A stretch of 42,573 nucleotides of DNA, taken from NCBI GenBank assembly GCA_951800675.1, contig CATOKC010000008.1, forward strand, positions 1-42,573. The letters run 5' to 3'. The notes below the pieces were generated by a model, which was not told where the DNA came from, did not search any database, and worked only from the letters and a program-made list of their open reading frames with translations. Positions 22,372-29,551 of the stretch are shown here, piece by piece. Positions within the stretch are counted from its first letter, which is position 1, and each line of letters opens with the position of its first letter. This stretch comes from an uncultured Oscillibacter sp. (GTDB lineage Bacteria; Bacillota_A; Clostridia; Oscillospirales; Oscillospiraceae). The position numbers and the translations under genes were made by a program.

Positions 22372-23203
22372 GAGCCTGTTTTAAAACCATCAAAGTAGCC
22401 AAACAAGGATACAGCCGAGGCAGACAACCGCGTGGAAATAAAGAGCTTTCTTCTCGTATCTGGTGGCAAAGCGGCGGTTGTTTTTGAGTTTGAGGAATAG
22501 ATATTCCACCAGATGGCGCTCTTTGTATATGCGCCAGTCCGTGCTTCTGGGATGTTTGGCAATGATACGGCCGGGGATCACCACAATTCCGCCTCGTTCC
22601 TCCAGCCAACGTACAAACTGATCGCTGTCATAGCCTTTATCTGCCGGTATGAGTTTGCCGTCCAGATCAACAGGCTCCAACAGAGCCTGTGCCATACAGA
22701 TATCGTTGCGGTTCCCACTGGAGAGCAAAAAGCCCAAGCCCATCCGTTTCCGCATGGACTTTCGCGGTCAAGCCTCCCCCGCTCCGTCCGGTTTCCTCGC
22801 GATATCCTCTTTTTTAGCCCCACTGGCGTGTTGGTGGACTTTGACCGTGGTGCTGTCCAGCATGAACCTTGTCTCGTCCACCAAATCCTGCTCAATTAGG
22901 GCTGTGAGGATATTTTCCCATGCGCCGGCTTTTGTCCGTGCCCGGAACCGGCTGTATACCCTTTGCCAGGGCCCGAACCGCTCCGGCAAATCCCTCCATG
23001 GTATTTCGGTGCTCAGCCAATACAGAAATGCGTTGAGCATTTCCCGGTTGCTTTTTCCTGGCCGCCCTTCTTGCGGCTTCTTTTCGGGCGGAAACAAGCC
23101 CTTGATCCTTTTCCACTATTTTTCACTGATTTCATGTCTTTTCAGTGCTTCATTTTTCCGTGTTACCTCTTTGCGCACAATATCCAGGTTTCAAAGCTGG
23201 CTC
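22372..23203 (-). mobile_element. IS5-family (IS427-like) insertion sequence
   Basis: 832 bases bounded by imperfect terminal repeats: GAGCCTGTTTTAAAACC at the left (22372-22388) and, inverted, GAGCCAGCTTTGAAACC at the right (23203-23187), with 3 mismatches. TA flanks both ends, the target duplication expected for the IS427 group. Size and two-frame transposase also fit that group. It lies between mnmA and a decayed gene. Just left of it, ATG 22348 with GGAG upstream opens M-N-F-V-F-I-S, the start of a gene that was probably interrupted. Confidence 0.85.
22390..23097 (-). pseudogene. IS427-type transposase, interrupted
   Basis: The N-terminal part (23097-22768) has a helix-turn-helix region with W-R-D-L-P-E-R-F-G-P-W and the first catalytic Asp in M-L-D-S-T. 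The C-terminal part (22755-22390) carries G-N-R-N-D, A-D-K-G-Y-D-S with the second Asp, and Y-K-E-R-H-L-V-E-Y-L-F with the catalytic Glu (DDE set complete). Both parts are in the same frame but separated by a TGA at ~22768. The expected linking peptide (G-G-L-T-A-K-V-H-A-E-T-D-G) reads in the -1 frame, so two shifts are needed. IS427 elements use one programmed frameshift. The second suggests an inactive copy. Confidence 0.75.
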
Positions 23204-23363
23204 TAGTGCGGAACGCCTCAAAGGAATTTCTTATGTGGAAAAGTACCTAACGGAGCTTCATAAATTCATGTTAGCCAAAAGCAATTATGCATGCGAGCTG
23301 TAAGAGTTAAGAGGAAACAGACTGGTGAGTGATTGCATTTCCTCGTTTTTTGTGATAGAATGA

Positions 23364-24118
23364 TCGTTACAAGACGCCAGAATAAGTAACAGCCCCTTTG
23401 CCGCTATTGTTGCTCCTGATAACCATTTGATAACAGCCTATCCGAACAGGCTGGATAATGAGGAAACCGCCTTCACGCACGATTTAGGTTTATTTTCAAG
23501 TCTCGGTGAAGCCTGGATGGCGGTGCCGCGCGCCCTTTACCAGCAGGGAGCCGCCGTGGCCTATACGGACAACACGCCGGCGCAAAAGAGGTCTTTGGAT
23601 TAACCTTTGCCGTCTCAGACGCGGCTCTCCCCGACGCCATCATAGAGCGGCACAAAGTCCAAGAGGAATACGACTGGATGGTTCGAAATTTCACCGTCCA
23701 GGAGCACGTCAAGGAACTCTACAGCGAAACCTCCTACGCCTCCCGCTTGTTCTCTTACATGGGCCAAAAGGACCATCTGGAATGGATCATCCGCCGCCTG
23801 AACGAAAATCCCCACACGCGGTCCGCCACCATCACCACCTTCGAGCCTTTGACCGACGAGGGCTACATCCCCCGCGTCAGCCTGCCGGACTTTCAGGAGG
23901 AGGCCGGGAAACTCAACCTGACGGTCTACTGCCGCGCGCTGGACTTTGGACGCAACGACTACATCCGTCTCGTGATGCTCCAGACTATCCCGCAAACCGT
24001 TTCCGAAAAGGCGGGGATACCCCGGGGCTGTCTGACGCTGCTTGTCAAATCCGCCCACTATTACCGCAAGGATGAACCCAAGGTACACGGCATTTTAAAA
24101 GCGGAGGGCGCTGTTTAA
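23364..24118 (+). pseudogene. Thymidylate-synthase-like gene, frameshifted and truncated
   Basis: The long 3' frame (to 24118) reads E-Y-D-W-M-V-R-N-F-T-V-Q-E-H, then Y-I-P-R-V-S-L-P-D-F-Q and L-N-L-T-V-Y-C-R-A-L-D-F-G, a pattern of thymidylate synthase/dCMP hydroxymethylase-like proteins (archaeal-type relatives). The upstream part (23364-~23580; L-G-E-A-W-M-A-V) is in another frame. They join if one base is added or two removed near 23580. No start codon or N-terminus is found. The IS element ends only 160 bases away. High GC in the body suggests recent inactivation. The family call is by pattern and could be off. Confidence 0.55.
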
Positions 24119-24159
24119 GCCCTTTCTCTCAACTCATCAACTCAGGAGGACGCCGCTCT

Positions 24160-25200
24160 ATGCGAATGCGGAAAAAGAAAAACCTGATCCCCCGGATGGA
24201 GCGCTGCGGCGACCGTCTGATCCGGGACCCCTATGACCGCCCCGGCCGCTGGCGGGAGCTGATGCCCCAGGCCCGGGAAATCCACCTGGAGCTGGGCTGC
24301 GGCAAGGGCCGCTTTACCGCCGGAACCGCCGCCGCCGAGCCGGACGTGCTGTTCCTGGCGGTGGAGATGGTGCCCGACGCCATGGTGGTGGCCATGGAGC
24401 GCTGTGTGGGCGCGGGACTTACAAACGTCTGGTTTGTCAGCGCCAACGCGGACCAGCTTCCCTACTTCTTCGCCTCCGGCGAGGTGGACCGCATCTATGT
24501 CAACTTCTGCGACCCCTGGCCCAGCGGCCGCCACGCCAAGCGGCGGCTGACCCATGGAAATTTCCTTAAGCTCTACCGGCAGGTTTTGAAACTGGGCGGG
24601 CAGATTCACTTCAAGACGGACAACCGACCCCTCTTCGAGTTCTCCGTGGAGGAGCTGCCCCAGTTCGGCTTCCAGCTGTCGGAGGTCTCTTGGAATCTCC
24701 ACGAAAACGGCCCGGTGGGGGTCATGACGGACTACGAGGCCAAGTTCCACGGTCTGGGCCAGCCCATCCACCGCTGTGTGGGGACCATGGTGGAGTGGGA
24801 GGAGCCCTTCCCCACCAGCCGCAAGGTTCTGAAAAACCGCTGGCTGGACGCCTTTGCCGAAGGAGCGCCGGAGGCGGAGCTTGGGAAGCATGTGCTGGCG
24901 GAGGGGAATTACCTCTGGCACCTGTTCTCCTGGAAGCTGATTCCCTGTCTGGAGGGAGACGACGCCCAAAAGGCTCTGGCGGAGGTTCCGGATGAGACGG
25001 TGTATCTTTTTTACTACGAGTATCCCCCGGAGGGGGTTTCCCTGACGGGGAGCCTCTCCAAAGAGGAGGCTCTGGCCCTCCTGGCGTCGGAGGAACAGGA
25101 GGGTATCGACTGCTATCTGGTGAATAAGGACTTTACCTGGACCTATGTCCACACCCATGAGGCAAACTGCGGGCCCTACTTCCGCCGGGCAGACGCATAA
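24160..25200 (+). CDS. trmB: tRNA (guanine46-N7)-methyltransferase fused to a DUF4275 domain
   Basis: The N-terminal ~210 residues are a TrmB methyltransferase: E-L-G-C-G-K-G-R-F (SAM motif), N-F-C-D-P-W-P and K-R-R-L-T for tRNA recognition and catalysis, and a late F-K-T-D-N. TrmB normally ends here. A further ~130 residues follow: W-L-D-A-F, N-Y-L-W-H-L-F-S-W-K-L-I-P-C-L-E-G-D and D-F-T-W-T-Y-V-H-T-H-E. These match the DUF4275 pattern, whose role is unknown. The total is 346 residues. CAGGAGGA precedes ATG 24160. A two-domain protein is supported by uninterrupted high-GC coding across the joint. Confidence 0.88.
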   Translation: MRMRKKKNLIPRMERCGDRLIRDPYDRPGRWRELMPQAREIHLELGCGKGRFTAGTAAAEPDVLFLAVEMVPDAMVVAMERCVGAGLTNVWFVSANADQLPYFFASGEVDRIYVNFCDPWPSGRHAKRRLTHGNFLKLYRQVLKLGGQIHFKTDNRPLFEFSVEELPQFGFQLSEVSWNLHENGPVGVMTDYEAKFHGLGQPIHRCVGTMVEWEEPFPTSRKVLKNRWLDAFAEGAPEAELGKHVLAEGNYLWHLFSWKLIPCLEGDDAQKALAEVPDETVYLFYYEYPPEGVSLTGSLSKEEALALLASEEQEGIDCYLVNKDFTWTYVHTHEANCGPYFRRADA

Positions 25201-25322
25201 TATCTCCCTTTTCTCCCTGGTCACTCGCCGGGGCAGGGCACGGGTCCGTCCCTGCCATCCCCTCCCTGCCATCCCCTTATTATGAAATGCGCGTTAAGGC
25301 CACGTCCCGCCGGAAGGCGCGC

Positions 25323-25350
25323 TTGACAAAACGGCGGGGCGTGTTATAAT
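25323..25350 (+). promoter_or_regulatory. Promoter of the antisense RNA, copy B
   Basis: TTGACA (25323-25328), 16 bases, TATAAT (25345-25350). Both hexamers are perfect. The downstream gene (rplT) is on the other strand, so the product is not an mRNA for it. Confidence 0.75.
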
Positions 25351-25356
25351 GAAGAC

Positions 25357-25455
25357 AGAAAAGGGTACCGCTCTATGGCGGTCAGCCCGAACTATCCGCT
25401 AACAAACGTTAGCCGTCCGGGGTTCGACCGGGCGGCTAGCACACTTTTGTGGTCA
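25357..25455 (+). ncRNA. Predicted structured antisense RNA, copy B
   Basis: Stem of 13 pairs, 25408-25420 with 25428-25440, a 7-base loop and two U-G pairs that exist only on the plus strand. ACACTTTTGTGG follows. A competing hairpin uses the same left arm: GCTAAC (25398-25403), loop AAAC, GTTAGC (25408-25413). Compared with copy A the stem positions GA/TC become AG/CT, a compensatory change. The 3' end is estimated. Confidence 0.5.
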
Positions 25456-25520
25456 ATAAGTACATTGCCAATAACAAATCCCAGGATTCCTACCACGGCA
25501 AAGACGCGTCTTTTCCACAT
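25392..25520 (-). CDS. Small hydrophobic peptide, copy B
   Basis: 42 residues: MWKRR, then a hydrophobic helix (FAVVGILGFVIGNVLI, ~7-22), then a polar tail with HKSVLAARSNPGR. GGAGG lies 8 bases before the ATG. The leader runs from a good promoter (TTGACA 25646-25641, 18 bases, TAGAAT 25622-25617), giving about 90 bases of 5' UTR that includes the right arm. The positive N-terminus plus a single membrane helix plus a basic tail is the profile of type I toxins and of small membrane regulators. No annotated family is recognised. Homology to copy A at the start and at HKSVL(T/A)AR supports real coding. Confidence 0.55.
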   Translation of the reverse strand: MWKRRVFAVVGILGFVIGNVLIDHKSVLAARSNPGRLTFVSG

Positions 25521-25616
25521 CCGCCTCACCTCCCCCCCCCGTTTTGGATTTTGCTGGAGGTATGATGAGCCGACCGCTATACATGGAGCAGTACCCACCC
25601 CTTTCAGGGCAGGTAC

Positions 25617-25646
25617 ATTCTATCAGGGGCCAACGGGGCCTGTCAA
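25617..25646 (-). promoter_or_regulatory. Promoter of the small peptide, copy B
   Basis: On the minus strand TTGACA (25646-25641), 18 bases, TAGAAT (25622-25617). It faces the rightward promoter at 25323, so the two transcripts overlap. Confidence 0.65.
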
Positions 25647-25660
25647 ATTCCGCTACATAA

Positions 25661-25692
25661 AAAGGACTTCGGAATTTCTTCCGAAGTCCTTT
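25661..25692. terminator. Terminator of infC-rpmI-rplT
   Basis: A 14-base perfect stem (25661-25674 with 25679-25692), loop TTTC, with T-runs in both directions. It closes the ribosomal operon on the minus strand and also insulates module B. Confidence 0.85.
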
Positions 25693-25711
25693 TATTCTTT
25701 CCAAAGACCGA

Positions 25712-26062
25712 TTACGCCTTCTTGGCGATCTCGGTGAGCTGGGTGAAGGCGGCGGCGTCGCTGACGGCCAGCTCGGCCAGCATCTTCCGGTTGATCTCCA
25801 CACCGGCGGTTTTCAGGCCATGCATAAAGGTGGAGTAGTTCATCCCGTTCATTTTGCAGGCAGCGGAGATACGGGTGATCCACAGGGAACGGAAGTCACG
25901 CTTTTTCAGCTTGCGACCGGTGTATGCATAGCTCAGGGACTTCATCACAGCCTGGTTGGCCACGCGGAAGTGCTTAGACTTGGAGCCCCAATAGCCCTTC
26001 GCCAGCTTCATGATCTTATTTCTTCTCTTGCGCGTCATCATCGCGCCTTTGACTCTAGCCAT
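25712..26062 (-). CDS. rplT: 50S ribosomal protein L20
   Basis: 116 residues, very basic. It has [31 protein letters not shown] and W-I-T-R-I-S-A-A, all L20 landmarks. It binds 23S rRNA early in assembly and, in Firmicutes, represses its own operon through the leader. Third gene of infC-rpmI-rplT. Confidence 0.98.
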   Translation of the reverse strand: MARVKGAMMTRKRRNKIMKLAKGYWGSKSKHFRVANQAVMKSLSYAYTGRKLKKRDFRSLWITRISAACKMNGMNYSTFMHGLKTAGVEINRKMLAELAVSDAAAFTQLTEIAKKA

Positions 26063-26082
26063 CTTTTAAAAGCCTCCTTTTC

Positions 26083-26280
26083 TTACTTGTACGGGATCAT
26101 CTTGCGGATCGCGTCCACGTTGGTGGCGTCGGCATAGCCGCCGGAGCGGAGGCGGCGGGTCCGCTTGGTGTCCTTCTTGGTCAGAATGTGGCTTTTAAAG
26201 GCTTTGGCGCGCTTGACCTTGCCGGTCTTGGTGAGGTTGAATCTCTTTTTGGCGCCGCTGTGGGTTTTCAGCTTCGGCAT
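26083..26280 (-). CDS. rpmI: 50S ribosomal protein L35
   Basis: 65 residues with [14 protein letters not shown] and [15 protein letters not shown], the standard L35 sequence. It lies between infC and rplT with about 20-40-base gaps. Confidence 0.98.
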   Translation of the reverse strand: MPKLKTHSGAKKRFNLTKTGKVKRAKAFKSHILTKKDTKRTRRLRSGGYADATNVDAIRKMIPYK

Positions 26281-26320
26281 AATGATTGACTCCTTCCGTG
26301 TTTTTGAACTTACAATGATT

Positions 26321-26839
26321 TCACTTGCCTGCCTTGGGAGAGAGGAAAATGGACATCATCCGCCCCTCCAGCTTGGCGGGCCGGTCCAGATTGGCAATCT
26401 CAGCGCACTGCTCGGCAAAGCGGGTCAGAAGGTCCCGCCCAATGTCGGTGTGCGCCATCTCGCGGCCGCGGAAACGAACAGAGACCTTGACCCGATTGCC
26501 GTCGGCGATGAACTTCTGGGCATTCCGGAGCTTCGTGTTGAAGTCCCCGATGTCAATGCCCGGAGACATCCGAATCTCCTTGATCTCCACCACATGCTGG
26601 TTCTTTCTGGCCTCTTTTTCCCGTTTGCTCTGCTCAAACCGGAACTTCCCATAGTTCATCAGCTTACAGACCGGGGGTTTGGCCTGGGGCGAGATCTTGA
26701 CCAAGTCCAGATTCTGTTCCTCGGCGATGCGCAGAGCCTGTGCGGGGGCCATGATGCCAAGCTGCTCGCCTGCAGGGCCAATCAAACGGATCTCCTTGTC
26801 GCCGATACTCTCATTCAGTTCATGCACTTGCTTACTAAT
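26321..26839 (-). CDS. infC: Translation initiation factor IF-3, AUU start
   Basis: 172 residues with the N-domain ([21 protein letters not shown]), the linker with R-E-K-E-A-R-K-N-Q, and the C-domain (R-F-R-G-R-E-M-A-H). I place the start at ATT 26839 (ATT-AGT-AAG, the usual I-S-K opening), with GGAGG 10 bases upstream. A TTG two codons earlier is only 4 bases from it. Rare AUU starts let IF-3 repress its own translation, as known in E. coli. The same design is inferred here. Confidence 0.95.
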   Translation of the reverse strand: MSKQVHELNESIGDKEIRLIGPAGEQLGIMAPAQALRIAEEQNLDLVKISPQAKPPVCKLMNYGKFRFEQSKREKEARKNQHVVEIKEIRMSPGIDIGDFNTKLRNAQKFIADGNRVKVSVRFRGREMAHTDIGRDLLTRFAEQCAEIANLDRPAKLEGRMMSIFLSPKAGK

Positions 26840-26845
26840 GGTCAA

Positions 26846-26999
26846 AGCACCTCCATCCTAAAAATCACAAAACGCGGACACCGCAAGGCATCCGCGCGAC
26901 AACAAACCGCCGGGACCGGCAGTTTCAGAAAATCGTTCTTGACCTCTTCGCGGACGCGCTGGAGGTGAGGCGGATGCAGTCAGCCTTCTTTGTTTTGCC
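26846..26999 (-). promoter_or_regulatory. infC leader with attenuator (L20-type leader)
   Basis: About 150 bases of leader. Near its end a 10-pair stem (26896-26887 with 26882-26873, loop TTGC) is followed by TTTTGTGATTTTT: a terminator inside the leader. Upstream GC-rich segments (for example 26933-26963) could form the alternative structure. Firmicute infC operons are controlled by an L20-binding leader that switches such a terminator. I infer the same here without matching the Rfam model. Confidence 0.7.
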
Positions 27000-27004
27000 A
27001 AATT

Positions 27005-27033
27005 AGTATATCAGCCCGAAGTCCCTTTGTCAA
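27005..27033 (-). promoter_or_regulatory. Promoter of infC-rpmI-rplT
   Basis: On the minus strand TTGACA (27033-27028), 17 bases, TATACT (27010-27005). Confidence 0.8.
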
Positions 27034-27052
27034 CAAAGATTTTTCTCTTTTT

Positions 27053-27156
27053 TGAATAATTTTCTAATCCGGCGGCAAGAATAACCTCTGAACTCACTGG
27101 AGGGTGTCTTCAAGCCGGCGGGGCGCCGGAGGTTCCGGCAGCTTGAAGATACCCTC
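27053..27156 (+). promoter_or_regulatory. Possible sporulation promoter and structured leader of the 30-residue peptide
   Basis: TGAATA (27053-27058), 17 bases, CAAGAATA (27076-27083) resembles a forespore sigma-G promoter (TGAATA/CATACTA), but the -10 is imperfect. A 16-pair stem follows (27100-27115 with 27141-27156, one G-U pair). It encloses CCGGCG-GGG-CGCCGG, which can instead fold as CCGGA-GGT-TCCGG. No sigma-A promoter is evident on this strand. Confidence 0.4.
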
Positions 27157-27180
27157 TGGAGCCGAAAGGAGGTGTTCTCA

Positions 27181-27273
27181 ATGGAGAACCGGAACAACCA
27201 GAACGAGCGTGAACAGAACCAGCAGAACAACCAGAAGGAGCAGCGCCAGAACCAGAAGGAAAACCGCAAGTAA
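27181..27273 (+). CDS. 30-residue N/Q/E/K-rich peptide
   Basis: MENRNNQNEREQ at the start and KENRK at the end. It is made almost only of N, Q, E, R and K, with no hydrophobic residue but the initiator Met. AGGAGG lies 8 bases before ATG, and a strong terminator (27287-27324) closes the unit, so it is an independent gene. The composition recalls small acid-soluble or other minor spore proteins, and the possible sigma-G promoter fits that. Homology is not established. It must be intrinsically disordered. Confidence 0.6.
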   Translation: MENRNNQNEREQNQQNNQKEQRQNQKENRK

Positions 27274-27286
27274 GCTCCTCTTTTCC

Positions 27287-27324
27287 AAAACGGACGGCAG
27301 GTCATTGGCCTGCCGTCCGTTTTT
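27287..27324. terminator. Bidirectional terminator
   Basis: AAAACGGACGGCAGG (27287-27301), loop of 7, CCTGCCGTCCGTTTT (27309-27323). It is symmetric, serving the small peptide (plus) and the MarR gene (minus), whose stop lies at its edge. Confidence 0.9.
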
Positions 27325-27784
27325 ATACATCCTCTTCCCGCTCCGGCGGAAGCCCTACCTCCGGCATCAGCTCCCGGTCGACGATCCGGAGCATCTCCTC
27401 CAGCTTTCCGCACTCCTCCGGAGTGAAGCGGGCGGAAACCCGGTCCATCACCATTTCGATATAGCTACGGGACACGTTGTAAAAATCCATATACTTCTGA
27501 GTGGGCTCCAGGTGGTACTCCCGGCGGTCGCTGGCGGATTGAACCTTGCGGATATAGCCCTTTTTCACCAGGCTGTTCACCTTATAGGCCGCATTGGGCG
27601 GGGAGATGCGCATAAAGCTGGCAAACTCGTTGACGGTGGGACTGCCCAGGGCCTGGATGGACTCCATGCAAAAGGTCTCCACTGTGGTCAGGCTGGCCTC
27701 CCGGTCCTGAAAGCGCCGGAAAATCTCCTGATAAAAGTGCAGCTTAAATTTTGAGTACACGTTGTTGAACGCCTGCTCCAGCAT
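27323..27784 (-). CDS. MarR family regulator, FabT-like candidate
   Basis: 153 residues. Helices precede a winged helix: T-V-N-E-F-A-S-F-M-R-I-S-P-P-N-A-A-Y-K-V-N-S-L with wing S-A-S-D-R-R-E-Y-H. ATG 27784 has GGAGGA upstream. It is the last gene after fabZ, 77 bases on, with its own possible promoter. In streptococci the MarR protein FabT represses fatty-acid genes, with acyl-ACP as corepressor. Position beside the fab cluster suggests the same job here, with the 40-bp palindrome at 38008 as target. That link is inference. Confidence 0.8.
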   Translation of the reverse strand: MLEQAFNNVYSKFKLHFYQEIFRRFQDREASLTTVETFCMESIQALGSPTVNEFASFMRISPPNAAYKVNSLVKKGYIRKVQSASDRREYHLEPTQKYMDFYNVSRSYIEMVMDRVSARFTPEECGKLEEMLRIVDRELMPEVGLPPEREEDV

Positions 27785-27820
27785 GGTCCTTCCTCCTCCC
27801 CGCATAATTTCACCGTTCTC

Positions 27821-27849
27821 ATAATACCCAAACCAGCGGGAAAAAGCAA
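27821..27849 (-). promoter_or_regulatory. Possible promoter of the fab-linked marR gene
   Basis: On the minus strand TTGCTT (27849-27844), 17 bases, TATTAT (27826-27821), starting 12 bases from the end of fabZ. Read-through from the fab operon is also possible, as no terminator lies between. Confidence 0.5.
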
Positions 27850-27860
27850 CCACCGCTTTG

Positions 27861-28292
27861 TTATCCAATGGCAAAGGTCAGCTCCGCCGTCACAGCCGTC
27901 TCGCCGTCCACCCTGGCGACGCACTCTCCCACGCCGATGGGGCCCTTCTGCCGGGTCAGGCGGCACTCCAGCTCCACCACGTCCCCAGGGACCACCTGGC
28001 GCTTGAACCGGGCGTCCTTCACCCGGCCCAGGAAGGCCAGCTTCCCCTTGTTCTCCGGCAGGGCCAGCACCGCCACGCCCCCCACCTGGGCCAGGGCCTC
28101 GATGAGGAGCACCCCGGGCATCACGTGCTTTTGGGGAAAGTGGCCCTGGAAGAAGGGCTCGTTGACCGTGACGCACTTTACGCCCTTGGCCCACTGGCCC
28201 GGCTCGCCGTCCACGATTTTATCCACCAGCGCAAAGGGGTAGCGGTGGGGCAGGATCGCGGCGATCTGGTTGGAATCATACTGCATTCCCAT
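27861..28292 (-). CDS. fabZ: 3-hydroxyacyl-ACP dehydratase FabZ
   Basis: 143 residues of hotdog fold. The catalytic pair is H51 (Q-G-H-F-P) and E65 (L-L-I-E-A-L-A-Q). The opening L-P-H-R-Y-P-F is diagnostic. It removes water from 3-hydroxyacyl-ACP. No fabA-type isomerase is present in the cluster. ATG 28292 has GGGAGG 7 bases upstream. The start is 2 bases after the fabF stop. Confidence 0.96.
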   Translation of the reverse strand: MGMQYDSNQIAAILPHRYPFALVDKIVDGEPGQWAKGVKCVTVNEPFFQGHFPQKHVMPGVLLIEALAQVGGVAVLALPENKGKLAFLGRVKDARFKRQVVPGDVVELECRLTRQKGPIGVGECVARVDGETAVTAELTFAIG

Positions 28293-28294
28293 GC

Positions 28295-29536
28295 TCACGC
28301 CTCCCACTTTTTGAATAGCAGGCAGCCGTTGTGCCCGCCGAAGCCCAGGGAGTTGGACAGGGCGAAGCGGATATCCGCCTCCCGGCCCTGCCCCGGCACC
28401 ACGTCCAGGTCGCACTCCGGGTCCGGAATCTGATAGTTGATGGTGGCGGGAATGTATCCGTCCCGCAGGGCCAGGGCGGTGAAGATGGCCTCTACAGCCC
28501 CCGCCGCCCCCAGCATATGGCCGGTCATGGACTTGGTGGAGCTGACCGCCAGCTTGTAGGCGTGGTTCCCAAACACCGTCTTGATGGCGGCGGTCTCCCC
28601 CGCGTCGTTTAAATGGGTGGAGGTTCCGTGGGCGTTGATGTAATCCACCTCCTCCGGTTTTACGCCGCCGTCGGCCAGGGCCAGGGCCATGGCCTCTGCG
28701 CCGCCGCTGCCGTCGGGCCGGGGGGCGGTCATGTGGTAGGCGTCGCAGGTGGCCCCGTAGCCGGTGATTTCCGCGTAAATCTTCGCCCTCCGGGTCAGGG
28801 CATGGTCCAGCTCCTCCAGAAGAAGAATCCCCGCGCCCTCGCCCATGACAAAGCCGCCGCGCTCCGCGTCAAAAGGAATGGAGGCCCGGCTGGGGTCCGT
28901 GCTTTGGGACAGCGCCTTCATGGAGGTGAAGCCTCCCACCGCCAGGGGCGTCAAGGCCGTCTCGCTGCCGCCGCAGAGGCAGACGTCGGCATAGCCGTCC
29001 CGGATATAGTGGAAGGCGTCTCCCACGGCGTTGGTGCCTCCGGCGCAGGCGGTGACGGGGCAGGTGCACATTCCCCGGAAACCGGCGTCAATGGCCACCC
29101 GTCCGGCGGCCATGTTGCAGATGCCGGTGGGAATGAAGAAGGGGGACACCCGGTCCCAGCCCTTGGCCAGGCCCCGGTCATGCTCCTCCTCCGTGATGGC
29201 GATGCCGCCGATACCGCTGGAGACCATGACGCCGCAGCGTTTCGCGTCGGCGTTTTCCACCTGGAAGCCGCTGTCCGCCAGGGCCTCCCGGGCGGCGGCC
29301 AGGGCAAACTGGGTAAAGCGGCCCATGCGCTTGGCCTCGGGCTTTCCAAAGAGGGCATCGGCGTCAAAGCCCTTGACCTCGGCGGCCAGCTGAACCTTCA
29401 TTCCGGCGGGGTCATAGGCGGTGATGGGTCCAATGCCGCACACGCCCTCCCGGGCGGCCCGCCAGCTCTCCCCGGCGGTGAGACCCAGGGGCGTGACAGC
29501 CCCCAGGCCGGTAATGACGACTCTGCGTCGTTCCAT
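28295..29536 (-). CDS. fabF: 3-oxoacyl-ACP synthase II FabF
   Basis: 413 residues, thiolase fold. Nucleophile C164 in V-T-A-C-A-G-G-T, and histidines in N-A-H-G-T-S-T and M-T-G-H-M-L-G-A-A-G. It condenses malonyl-ACP with growing acyl-ACP. The start is ATG 29536, 7 bases after AGGAGG. A TTG two codons earlier is less well placed. Confidence 0.97.
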   Translation of the reverse strand: MERRRVVITGLGAVTPLGLTAGESWRAAREGVCGIGPITAYDPAGMKVQLAAEVKGFDADALFGKPEAKRMGRFTQFALAAAREALADSGFQVENADAKRCGVMVSSGIGGIAITEEEHDRGLAKGWDRVSPFFIPTGICNMAAGRVAIDAGFRGMCTCPVTACAGGTNAVGDAFHYIRDGYADVCLCGGSETALTPLAVGGFTSMKALSQSTDPSRASIPFDAERGGFVMGEGAGILLLEELDHALTRRAKIYAEITGYGATCDAYHMTAPRPDGSGGAEAMALALADGGVKPEEVDYINAHGTSTHLNDAGETAAIKTVFGNHAYKLAVSSTKSMTGHMLGAAGAVEAIFTALALRDGYIPATINYQIPDPECDLDVVPGQGREADIRFALSNSLGFGGHNGCLLFKKWEA

Positions 29537-29551
29537 AGTCAAACCTCCTCG

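Larger units (their letters stand above)
25323..25646. repeat. Small-peptide/antisense-RNA module, copy B
   Basis: Same layout as copy A (4378-4705): rightward promoter (25323-25350), left arm (25363-25388), stem-loop (25408-25440), a CTTTTGTGGT box, leftward peptide gene (25520-25392), right arm (25567-25596), leftward promoter (25646-25617). The arms here share GGGTAC-GCTC-ATG-GCGGTC-GC, and the right arm has an extra TATA. This arm sequence differs from copy A's, yet each pairs with its own partner. The remaining sequence of the 510-base gap (25201-25322) holds no recognisable feature. Confidence 0.7.
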
